The notes below the pieces were generated by a model. The model was given only the letters and a program-made list of their open reading frames with translations, had not been told where the DNA came from and did not search any database. Both the position numbers and the translations under genes were made by a program. From Rikenellaceae bacterium (GTDB taxonomy: Bacteria > Bacteroidota > Bacteroidia > Bacteroidales > UBA932), in contig CAAFZB010000056.1 of the NCBI GenBank assembly GCA_900767405.1, positions 1 to 7,708 on the forward strand: DNA of 7,708 nt. Direction: 5' to 3'. Of this stretch, positions 1-6,227 are shown one piece after another. Within the stretch, counting starts at the first letter, position 1. The number at the start of each line of letters is the position of its first letter.

Positions 1-20
1 TCCGGCATGACAGTGAGGGG

Positions 21-86
21 TTCGTCATTGCGGGCCCGACCCTTCGTCATTGCGGGCCCGACCCTTCGTCATTGCGGGCCCGACCC
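21..86. repeat. Three perfect 22-bp tandem repeats
   Basis: Three identical head-to-tail 22-base units lie at 21-42, 43-64 and 65-86. Each begins TTCGTCATTGCGGG and ends CGACCC. There are no spacers between units, which argues against a CRISPR array. Each unit carries the short self-complementary core CGGGCCCG. The perfect identity of the copies points to recent expansion by slippage or unequal recombination. The third unit runs directly into the sequence GCAAT, which completes a hairpin with its own ATTGCGGG. Confidence 0.9.
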
Positions 87-128
87 GCAATCCCCGGAAG
101 GGAGGGGATGCTGAATCAAGTTCAGCAT
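71..128. repeat. Three abutting inverted repeats (hairpin chain)
   Basis: Three perfect inverted repeats follow one another and share their edge bases. The first has arms ATTGCGGG (71-78) and CCCGCAAT (84-91) with a 5-base loop. The second has arms TCCCC (91-95) and GGGGA (104-108) with an 8-base loop. The third has arms ATGCTGAA (108-115) and TTCAGCAT (121-128) with a 5-base loop. The right arm of the last hairpin is also the beginning of the first downstream 20-base tandem unit. The geometry recalls REP or BIME-like elements. A structured transcript is equally possible. No T-tract follows, so it is not an obvious intrinsic terminator. Confidence 0.8.
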
Positions 129-198
129 GACGGTGAGGGGTTCAGCATGACAGTGAGGGGTTCAGCATGACGGTGGGGGCCGGCATGACGGTGTTGGT
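121..198. repeat. 20-bp tandem repeats, about four copies
   Basis: Units at 121-140, 141-160 and 161-180 begin TTCAGCATGAC and differ by only a few bases. A decayed fourth copy follows at about 179-198, keeping GGCATGACGGTG. A further copy lies at 1-20, on the other side of the 22-base family, so the two families are interleaved. The copies drift progressively towards the trxB promoter. Confidence 0.8.
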
Positions 199-215
199 GC
201 GAGAAAGGGCGGGTT

Positions 216-247
216 ATTGCCGTTGAGCCATTTTTTGGTTATATTTG
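216..247 (+). promoter_or_regulatory. Probable trxB operon promoter (Bacteroidota type)
   Basis: TATATTTG at 240-247 is an exact match to the Bacteroidota -7 consensus TAnnTTTG. Twenty bases upstream lies ATTG (216-219), a one-mismatch match to the -33 element TTTG. Only 10 bases separate the -7 box from the trxB ATG, so the transcript would have a very short leader. An 8-base direct repeat, TTGCCGTT, occurs at 217-224 and again at 245-252, overlapping both promoter elements. The assignment follows the known consensus; the start of transcription is not visible from sequence. Confidence 0.6.
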
Positions 248-257
248 CCGTTTGTAT

Positions 258-1178
258 ATGGAAAGAATACAATGCCTTATAATTGGAGGCGGCCCCGCCG
301 GATACACGGCGGCGATATATGCCGCCAGAGCAGCGCTCGCCCCTGTGCTGCTTGAGGGACTGCAGCCCGGTGGCCAGCTGACCACCACCACGGTGATAGA
401 GAATTTCCCGGGATTCGCGAACGGTGTCGATGCCAATACGCTTATGGCAGATATGCGTGCCCAGGCGCTGCGCCTCGGAGCCGATATCCGCAGCGGCGTT
501 GTTACGTCGACCGATTTCTCTTCCCGCCCTTTGAAACTTACCCTGGACAGTGGCGAAACCCTTGAGGCCGATTCTGTAATAATTGCCACAGGAGCAAGCG
601 CAAAATATCTCGGCCTTCCCTCGGAAGAGAAATTCAAGGGCTCAGGAGTGAGCGCCTGCGCAACCTGCGACGGCTTCTTCTACCGTAAGAAGGACGTGGC
701 GGTTGTAGGCGGAGGAGACACTGCCTGCGAAGAGGCGATGTACCTCAGTTCGCTGTGCAACAAGGTGTATATGATTGTACGCCGGGACGTGCTCAGGGCC
801 TCTAATGCAATGCAGGAGAGGGTCAGGAATACTCCCAACATAGAGATTCTGTGGAACTGCAATACCTCTGAAATCCTGGGTGATGCAATGGGCGTTACCG
901 GAGCCCGCCTGCAGCGCAAGGATGGCGAGGTTTTTGATATCAAGGTGGACGGCTTCTTCCTGGCAATCGGACATCATCCGAATTCCGAGGTCTTTGCTCC
1001 CTGGGTCAAGACCGATGAAAACGGCTACATTGTCACCGACGCTCCCGGTACCGGGACCTCTGTAGAAGGAGTGTTCGCGGCCGGAGACGTCCAGGACCCG
1101 CGCTATCGTCAGGCAATTAACGCTGCCGCTGCTGGATGCAGGGCCGCTTTGGATGCAGAAAAATATTTGAAGAGATGA
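258..1178 (+). CDS. trxB: Thioredoxin-disulfide reductase (TrxB)
   Basis: A cytoplasmic FAD flavoenzyme of 306 residues that passes electrons from NADPH to thioredoxin, feeding ribonucleotide reductase and peroxide defence. The N-terminal FAD-binding GGGPAG is at residues 10-15, followed by GLQPGGQLTTTT. The redox-active CATC is at 134-137 and is followed by D138. The NADPH-binding GGGDTA is at 151-156 and the C-terminal FAD motif AAGDV is at about 274-278. Length and domain order are normal for the low-molecular-weight family. The ATG at 258 is preferred over the in-frame TTG at 252 because it gives the usual start (MERIQCLIIGGGPAG) and because the probable transcription start lies around 253. 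The stop overlaps the start of bamD. No thioredoxin gene is in the window. Confidence 0.96.
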   Translation: MERIQCLIIGGGPAGYTAAIYAARAALAPVLLEGLQPGGQLTTTTVIENFPGFANGVDANTLMADMRAQALRLGADIRSGVVTSTDFSSRPLKLTLDSGETLEADSVIIATGASAKYLGLPSEEKFKGSGVSACATCDGFFYRKKDVAVVGGGDTACEEAMYLSSLCNKVYMIVRRDVLRASNAMQERVRNTPNIEILWNCNTSEILGDAMGVTGARLQRKDGEVFDIKVDGFFLAIGHHPNSEVFAPWVKTDENGYIVTDAPGTGTSVEGVFAAGDVQDPRYRQAINAAAAGCRAALDAEKYLKR

Positions 1179-1966
1179 AAAAACACATAATTGCGGCAGT
1201 ATGTCTGCTGAGTCTGATTTCCTGCAAGACATCTTATCAGAAGGTGCTTTCGTCACCTGATATGGAAGCGAAGTATCCTATGGCATTCGAGCTTTTCAAT
1301 GCCGGGAAATACAGTAAGGCAGCCCAGCTGTTCGAGTCTATGATGGTTGCGGCAGGCGGCACGTCAAAAGACGATACCGTTCAGTATTACAGGGCTTTGA
1401 GCAATTACCGCTTCTCGGACTACATTACTGCCGAGGCCAATTTCGAGCAGTTCATAGACCATTTCCCACGCAGCCCCTTCACCGAGGACGCCAGGTTCTA
1501 CCGCATAGAATGCCTTTTCCGCAACACATACCGCTATGAGCTGGACCAGACTCCAACCTACAAGGCGGTTTCGGCAATAGGCGAATATATGGCCGAATAT
1601 CCCGATTCACCTCACTTTGCCACCGCCAAGGATATGCTCCAGCAGTTGTCTGACCGTCTGGACAGAAAGGCCTACGAGTCGGCATACCTCTATTACAAGA
1701 TGGAGGACTACAAGGCGGCGGGAGTGGCTTTGAGGAATATTCTCAAGGATGACGCCGACAACATTTACAGGGAGCAGATTCTCTACTACACCGCGATGGC
1801 ATCCTACAAGTATGCCGAAAACAGTGTTCCCGAGAAGAAAAAGGAGCGTTTTATGGTATTCGAGGACGACTACTACAATTTTGTGGGAGAGTACGCCGAT
1901 TCCAAGTATCGCCCCGAGCTCGATAAACTTTACAAGAAAGTCAAGGGAACAGATAAAAATATTTGA
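1175..1966 (+). CDS. bamD: Outer membrane assembly lipoprotein BamD
   Basis: A 263-residue lipoprotein of the BAM complex, which folds and inserts beta-barrel proteins into the outer membrane. The signal peptide covers residues 1-16 and ends in the lipobox LISC, with Cys17 as the lipidated residue. The mature part is helical with TPR-type repeats: about 34-64, 70-101 (pattern YYRALSNYRF...A...F..F...FP.SP), 131-160 and 165-195. The motif FP.SPF..DARFYR is typical of BamD/YfiO. The ATG overlaps the trxB stop as ATGA (1175-1178), so translation is probably coupled. A GAAGAG just before the ATG is the only SD-like sequence in this operon. A longer reading frame opens at 1136 inside trxB, but it lacks a signal peptide at its start and is rejected. 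BamA is not in the window. Confidence 0.92.
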   Translation: MKKHIIAAVCLLSLISCKTSYQKVLSSPDMEAKYPMAFELFNAGKYSKAAQLFESMMVAAGGTSKDDTVQYYRALSNYRFSDYITAEANFEQFIDHFPRSPFTEDARFYRIECLFRNTYRYELDQTPTYKAVSAIGEYMAEYPDSPHFATAKDMLQQLSDRLDRKAYESAYLYYKMEDYKAAGVALRNILKDDADNIYREQILYYTAMASYKYAENSVPEKKKERFMVFEDDYYNFVGEYADSKYRPELDKLYKKVKGTDKNI

Positions 1967-2003
1967 AACTTTTGAACCTTTCCCTTCTGTAAAATAAATG
2001 GAG

Positions 2004-2035
2004 GCCGGAGAGGGCGGGCGCCCTCAAGCACCGGC
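2004..2035 (+). promoter_or_regulatory. Compound stem-loop in the rpoZ leader
   Basis: The 84 bases between bamD and the omega gene contain an inner hairpin, GAGGGC (2010-2015) with GCCCTC (2020-2025) around a GGGC loop. It lies inside an outer pairing of GCCGG (2004-2008) with CCGGC (2031-2035), leaving a small asymmetric internal loop. The surrounding bases are AT-rich, so the G+C block stands out. No T-run follows, which argues against an intrinsic terminator. It ends 15 bases before the rpoZ ATG and could affect mRNA stability or translation. Its role is unknown. Confidence 0.45.
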
Positions 2036-2050
2036 AATACAAAAAGCAAT

Positions 2051-2377
2051 ATGGATAAGAAAATCCCTACCAACACAATCACACGCGATATCAAGAATAT
2101 CGCAGAGCCTACCGGCAACATTTACGAATCTGTAGTAATCCTCTATAAGAGAGCGAATCAGATAGCTGCGGCAGAGAAGAAGGAACTCAACAAGAAACTT
2201 GACGAGTTCAGAAGCGAACGCGACACAATGGACGAAGTGTTCGAGAACAAGGAGCAGATCGACATCTCAAAGCATTACGAGAAGCAGCCCAAGCCCGATC
2301 TCGTTGCCATTGCAGAATTCGAGAACGACGAACTTTTCTACCGCGTTGCCGAGCACGACCAAACCAAGGAGAAATAA
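2051..2377 (+). CDS. rpoZ: RNA polymerase omega subunit, Bacteroidota RPB6-like form
   Basis: A small 108-residue protein expected to bind the beta-prime subunit and help assemble and stabilise RNA polymerase. It is not obviously like E. coli RpoZ but matches, from memory, the protein annotated as omega/RPB6 across Bacteroidales. The recognisable segments are TGNIYESVVILYKRANQI (about 18-35), a charged helix AEKKELNKKLDEF, and EVFENKEQIDISKHYEKQPKP (about 57-77). It has no signal peptide and is strongly charged, as expected for a cytoplasmic subunit. The ATG at 2051 follows an A-rich leader without a Shine-Dalgarno sequence. It sits between bamD (84 bases upstream) and recN (12 bases downstream), consistent with one operon. 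Confidence 0.85.
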   Translation: MDKKIPTNTITRDIKNIAEPTGNIYESVVILYKRANQIAAAEKKELNKKLDEFRSERDTMDEVFENKEQIDISKHYEKQPKPDLVAIAEFENDELFYRVAEHDQTKEK

Positions 2378-2389
2378 TTCCTTGTCCCA

Positions 2390-4036
2390 ATGCTTACAGC
2401 CCTGCATATCAGGCACTATGTATTGATAGACTCTCTGGATATAGAATTTCCCGAGGGTCTATTGATAATTACGGGCCAGACCGGAGCCGGAAAGTCAATC
2501 CTGCTTGGAGCGCTGTCACTTGCAATGGGGGCCAAGGCCGATCCGTCGGTAATCTCGGAGGGAGCCGACAGCTGTGTCGTAGAGGCCGAATTCGACGCGC
2601 CTTCCCAGGTCAGGACTCTTTTCGACGAGAATGACCTGGACTGGGACTGCGGACATCTCATTATCCGCAGGGTAGTACATCAGGCCCGCTCCCGGTCATT
2701 TGTAAACGATGTGCCTGTAACGGCTGCGTTCCTAACGGAACTCTCGGCGCTTCTGCTGGACATTCACTCCCAGCACCAGAGCCTGCTGCTAAAGGACAAG
2801 TCCTGGCAGCTCTCTCTGCTGGACCATTATGTGGGAAACGGAGCCCTTCTTAAGGAATGCTCCAAATGTTGGAAAGACCTGCAGCACAACCGAGCACAGC
2901 TGGCGGAATGCACGGGTGAACTTGCCCGCCTGAATGCCGACAGCGAGTACAATACGGCCCGCTACGAGAGGCTGGTCGCCGCTGCACTCCATCCGGGCGA
3001 ACTCGAATCGCTGGAGCAGGAACATCGCAGTCTGGCTCACGCCGAGGAAATAAAAACTGCGCTTGGAGCTGCCCGCCAGGCTTGCAGCCCGATGGACGGC
3101 ACTTCCGTGTCGGGATCCCTGTCACTGGCGCAGCGGATGCTGGGCAAGGCGGCTCAGTTCGTACCCGGGCTCGAAGAACTCTGCCTCAGACTGGAAAGCG
3201 CCAGAATAGAAGTGGATGACATCGTCTCTGAACTGGAGTCTGCCGATGACGACGTGAACCTTAACGAAGGCCGTCTGCAGCAGGTCGAAGACCGTCTCTC
3301 GCTGCTGTATGACCTGATGAACAAATATTCCTGCTCAAATCTGCAGGAACTCATCGAATGCCGGGATTCCCTGGGGGAGAGGGTGAACTCCACCGCAGAC
3401 CTGGAGGAACGCATAGAGCGGCTTAGGGAGTCGGTGAAGACTCTCGAATCGCAGCATAGCGACCTGTGCCGCCGGCTTGCCGTTTCCAGACTCGGCTGCT
3501 GCGGAAAATTCGCCGATGAAATTACGTCATCCCTTCATTTCCTCGAATTGGAGGAGGCCCGTTTCCAGGTGCAGCTCTCTGACTGTGAGGGAGGAGAGAG
3601 AGGCAGCCAGACCGTAAGTTTCCTCTTTGGAGCGGCAGGCCAGCGGATGGAGGATGTCTCAAAGTGCGCCTCTGGCGGAGAGATATCCCGTATTATGCTG
3701 TGCCTGAAGGCGCTGATGGCACGGTTCACCTCGATGCCAACAATGATTTTCGACGAAATCGACTCGGGAGTATCGGGAAGCGTAGCCGACAAGATGGGCT
3801 CTATGATCTGCCGGATGGGGCAGAGTATGCAGGTCCTCGCAATTACCCATCTGCCTCAGGTTGCCGCCAAAGGCAACGCTCATTACATAGTGAGCAAACA
3901 GCAGGTAGACGGTCGCACGCTCAGCACTATCTGTACCGTGGAAGGGGAACAGAGAGTAAAAGAAATCGCCCGGCTGTTAAGCGGGGCGACCATATCGGCG
4001 GAGGCACTTGCCAACGCCAGAGTTCTTCTTGGTTAA
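2390..4036 (+). CDS. recN: DNA repair protein RecN
   Basis: A 548-residue SMC-like ATPase that acts early in repair of DNA double-strand breaks by bridging or organising broken ends. The N-terminal ATPase half carries Walker A GQTGAGKS at residues 29-36. A long central region (about 160-370), rich in Glu, Leu, Arg and Gln, is the expected coiled coil. The C-terminal half has the ABC signature ASGGEISR (about 427-434), Walker B ending in MIFDE with D455 and E456, and the switch His487 in AITHLPQVA. Length is normal for the family and all ATPase motifs are intact. The start at 2390 lies 12 bases after the omega stop, with no Shine-Dalgarno sequence. Its stop overlaps the stop of the convergent minus-strand gene. 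No LexA-type operator was recognised. Confidence 0.95.
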   Translation: MLTALHIRHYVLIDSLDIEFPEGLLIITGQTGAGKSILLGALSLAMGAKADPSVISEGADSCVVEAEFDAPSQVRTLFDENDLDWDCGHLIIRRVVHQARSRSFVNDVPVTAAFLTELSALLLDIHSQHQSLLLKDKSWQLSLLDHYVGNGALLKECSKCWKDLQHNRAQLAECTGELARLNADSEYNTARYERLVAAALHPGELESLEQEHRSLAHAEEIKTALGAARQACSPMDGTSVSGSLSLAQRMLGKAAQFVPGLEELCLRLESARIEVDDIVSELESADDDVNLNEGRLQQVEDRLSLLYDLMNKYSCSNLQELIECRDSLGERVNSTADLEERIERLRESVKTLESQHSDLCRRLAVSRLGCCGKFADEITSSLHFLELEEARFQVQLSDCEGGERGSQTVSFLFGAAGQRMEDVSKCASGGEISRIMLCLKALMARFTSMPTMIFDEIDSGVSGSVADKMGSMICRMGQSMQVLAITHLPQVAAKGNAHYIVSKQQVDGRTLSTICTVEGEQRVKEIARLLSGATISAEALANARVLLG

Positions 4037-5082
4037 TATTCTATCCTGCGGACGGCGGTATTTATGAATCCTACGCCCCGTCTCTCGAATGAGAAGTCGC
4101 TCTGAAGTCCGTGCACGGCATTTTCGTCGAGATGGCGGTACCAGCGGTATCCGTTTTCCTTCCTCATAGTTATAAAGAAACGGGTGAGGTCATATCCCTG
4201 GTAAGCGAACGAGTTGGGCGCAACCCCATAAAGTTCTTTGTACCGGGCAATGAAGGCCGCTGTCTCGGGATCGTTCTCGTTTATGCTGTAGCTTGCGATG
4301 GTCTTGACCCCCGCAGCGCCGCGCTCTTCGTTGCTGATGCTCGAAAAACTCCTGGTCTTGACAGGGCAGAACAATTCGATATGCCTTATGTTGCGTACCG
4401 AAGCGACAGTCTCGGTAACCCTTTTTACAAATTCCTCACGTTCCGACGCCAGAATAATACGGTTGTTGCCGTTTACGCTCACTGCGTCGCAGATGATGCG
4501 GGCAATGTCCTCGAAAGTTTCGCAGGTCACAATTCCGTAGCTTTCTCCTAGGTTGTCAAGGATTCCGGTGATGTCGGCCTGGATAGGGTCGTAATGGTTT
4601 TCTTCGCAAACTACCAGAATGGAATCGGCGCTCTGCCGGTCTTCACAGGCCCAGAAAACCAGATTTTCCAACTGTATGCCCGAGGGCGCGGGAGCCTGGA
4701 TTATCTTAATAGAATCTACCAGGGAGGCGCAGGCCGGGTCCAGAGGAGAGATTATGAATTTGTTCCAGAAAAGGCTTTGGGCCAGGGGTGTGATGTCGGC
4801 GGCGGATATGGGTCCAAGCAGGATGTCGTTCTGCATAAGAGCTCCCGGAGGCACGCCAAGAGAGTCTGCGCTGTCGTAAACTTCGAGCGCGACCGAAAGA
4901 CTGTCCTGCCCGAATTCCTGAAGCGAGAGCAGGACTCCGCTGTAGAAATCGAAGGAATTGTTCGAAGGAGCGGCAGCTGCCTTGAAAGGAAGAATCAGCG
5001 ACATCCTTATGGTATCCTGCTGCGCAGCCGCATTGCCGCACAGGACTACCATAAGCAGAAATATTGCAGAGAGTCTTTTCAT
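4033..5082 (-). CDS. Secreted periplasmic-binding-protein-like protein (type 1 fold)
   Basis: A 349-residue protein with a signal peptide (MKRLSAIFLLMVVLCGNAAAQQ, probable cleavage after AAA at residue 20, or one residue later) and a body resembling type 1 periplasmic binding proteins (LivK/ANF-receptor fold). Supporting segments are IRMSLILPFK near the N-terminus, ILLGPISAADITPLAQ in the first lobe, and AYQGYDLTRFFITMRK near the C-terminus. Its end (LQSDFSFERR..GFINTAV) resembles, from memory, the binding domain of Bacteroidales LysM-containing proteins, but no LysM repeat is present here. No ABC permease or ATPase lies nearby, so the ligand and role are unknown; uptake, sensing or envelope binding are all possible. 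The ATG at 5082 is chosen because it begins the signal peptide and lies 2 bases after the upstream glycosyltransferase stop. A start at 5175 would overlap that gene and bury the signal peptide. Cys15 does not form a canonical lipobox. Confidence 0.7.
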   Translation of the reverse strand: MKRLSAIFLLMVVLCGNAAAQQDTIRMSLILPFKAAAAPSNNSFDFYSGVLLSLQEFGQDSLSVALEVYDSADSLGVPPGALMQNDILLGPISAADITPLAQSLFWNKFIISPLDPACASLVDSIKIIQAPAPSGIQLENLVFWACEDRQSADSILVVCEENHYDPIQADITGILDNLGESYGIVTCETFEDIARIICDAVSVNGNNRIILASEREEFVKRVTETVASVRNIRHIELFCPVKTRSFSSISNEERGAAGVKTIASYSINENDPETAAFIARYKELYGVAPNSFAYQGYDLTRFFITMRKENGYRWYRHLDENAVHGLQSDFSFERRGVGFINTAVRRIEY

Positions 5083-5084
5083 AT

Positions 5085-6215
5085 TCACTTGAGTTTTCCG
5101 GCAAAATCCAAGAGGGCCTTGCAGTAGTTTTCCCAGCTGAGCTCTTCCTTGACCCTGTGGATGTTTTCTACGCATCCGGCCTTTACGGACGGGTCTTCAA
5201 AGAATTCCTTTATGGTTTGCGCAACGCTGGGCGCAGATACTTCCTGTGATACAAGTCCCGTGCCCGCCTTTCCTATGAGTTCGTACAGCCCTCCCACGTT
5301 GGTGACAATCATAGGCACGTCGAAGTTGTATGAGGCTGAGCTCACGCCGCTCTGCGTGGCAGACCTGTACGGAAGAACCGTGACGTCTGAAGCACAGAAG
5401 AAATTCTTCACCTCCGAGTTGGGAATGAATCTGTCGTAAAGGTGGATTCTTTCTCTGGCGGGACTTTCTTCGATGAGCCTGCTGTATTTTTCGAAAGACC
5501 CGTAAGGCTCTCCGGCAATCAAAAGCCGGTACCCGGGGCCCAGAAGATTGAAGGCGTTGATAAGGATATCGAGTCCTTTGTATTCCCTGATGAGCCCGAA
5601 GAAAAGAAGTGTCCTGGTTTCGGGCTCGTCGGCCAGCCCTATGGCTTTGAGCGCTTCGCTGCGCGGGATTATTTTCCCAAAGCTGTCATAAACCGGATGC
5701 TCGCGCACGATGCCCGGAAGCTCAGGCGCCCACTTGCGAAGGTCGCTTTCGACCTCTTTGCACATTGTCACGGCTCCGTGGATGCTGCGAAGGAAAAACC
5801 TGGTGAGCAGCTTGTCGCCGGGCCTTTTCTCGTGGGGGATTACGTTGTCCAGGATTGCGATGACTTTGCAGAGCGGTTTCATTCTGCGGGCAACGTAACC
5901 CAGAGACGGGGCGAACCAGGGCATCCAGTATCGGAGGATCAGAAGGTCGGGGTTCCACTCCCTGATTCTTCTGGCGGTGACTTCCCAGCTGATGGGGTTG
6001 ATGGTGTCCAGCAGCCTCTGACTCTCTACGGGAGCGAAGTCATCCTGCTCCGTTACATATTGGGTTTTGCCGGGAAATAGGAATTCGGGATACTGACGCT
6101 TGAAGTTGAATGCCTTTACAACATTGTTTTTTCCCAGTTCACCCAATAAATGTGAGTTGAACTGGGAAATGCCCCCTCGGTAGGGGTAGAAACAGGAAAG
6201 TATAGCTATCTTCAA
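5085..6215 (-). CDS. GT4-family glycosyltransferase
   Basis: A 376-residue GT-B fold glycosyltransferase, expected to transfer a sugar from a nucleotide-sugar donor to a glycan or lipid at the cytoplasmic face of the inner membrane; the acceptor is unknown. The N-terminus has the glycine-rich loop YPYRGGISQF (about 10-19). The C-terminal donor domain has FFGLIREYKGLDILI with R210 and K213 in the donor-phosphate positions, then LLIAGEP. The segment YRSATQSGVSSASYNFDVPMIVTNVGGL begins at Y283; there the two glutamates of the classical EX7E motif appear to be Ser285 and Ser293. The start is TTG at 6215; no in-frame ATG lies between the preceding OmpH stop and the family N-terminus. It is 12 bases after the OmpH gene and 2 bases before the binding-protein gene, so probably one operon. 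No transmembrane segment is evident. Confidence 0.88.
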   Translation of the reverse strand: MKIAILSCFYPYRGGISQFNSHLLGELGKNNVVKAFNFKRQYPEFLFPGKTQYVTEQDDFAPVESQRLLDTINPISWEVTARRIREWNPDLLILRYWMPWFAPSLGYVARRMKPLCKVIAILDNVIPHEKRPGDKLLTRFFLRSIHGAVTMCKEVESDLRKWAPELPGIVREHPVYDSFGKIIPRSEALKAIGLADEPETRTLLFFGLIREYKGLDILINAFNLLGPGYRLLIAGEPYGSFEKYSRLIEESPARERIHLYDRFIPNSEVKNFFCASDVTVLPYRSATQSGVSSASYNFDVPMIVTNVGGLYELIGKAGTGLVSQEVSAPSVAQTIKEFFEDPSVKAGCVENIHRVKEELSWENYCKALLDFAGKLK

Positions 6216-6227
6216 ATGGCCGATACT

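Larger units (their letters stand above)
1..198. repeat. Composite intergenic repeat array with hairpins, cut by window edge
   Basis: This stretch has no gene and is built almost entirely of repeats. A roughly 20-base family (core GGCATGAC or AGCATGAC followed by GGTGAGGGG-like sequence) occurs at 1-20, 121-140, 141-160, 161-180 and, degenerate, at about 179-198. A second, 22-base family sits inside it at 21-86, followed by three inverted repeats up to 128. The array is richer in G and C than the AT-rich promoter DNA next to it. It begins at base 1, so it probably continues to the left. Similar intergenic motifs built on TCATTGCG...CGCAAT and GCTGAA...TTCAGC occur, from memory, in several unrelated bacterial genomes, which suggests a dispersed REP-like or miniature mobile element. 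That link is inference. No transposase or CRISPR-associated gene is visible. Confidence 0.85.

Noticed and set aside
21..86. Regular repeats as a CRISPR array
   Set aside because: The 22-base units are directly tandem with no spacers, and no Cas-like gene is present.
239..637. Minus-strand open frame of 132 codons starting inside trxB
   Set aside because: It is antisense to the conserved FAD-binding part of trxB and is explained by trxB codon use.
642..1256. Minus-strand open frame of 204 codons
   Set aside because: It lies antisense across trxB and the start of bamD, with no promoter and no recognisable motif.
1960..1974. Separate promoter for rpoZ (AACTTTTG at 1967-1974)
   Set aside because: The first base of the -7 consensus mismatches and no TTTG lies at the right spacing; not enough to call.
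2010..2025. Intrinsic terminator after bamD
   Set aside because: The hairpin is not followed by a T-tract and lies just before rpoZ in the same orientation; a regulatory leader is more likely.
4111..5127. Plus-strand open frames (146 and 177 codons) downstream of recN
   Set aside because: Both are antisense to the signal-peptide-bearing binding-protein gene and have no family resemblance.
5083..5175. N-terminal extension of the binding protein
   Set aside because: It would overlap the glycosyltransferase C-terminus and place the signal peptide internally; the ATG at 5082 fits better.
5442..6080. Plus-strand open frame of 212 codons
   Set aside because: It is antisense to the glycosyltransferase and shows no domain or start signal.
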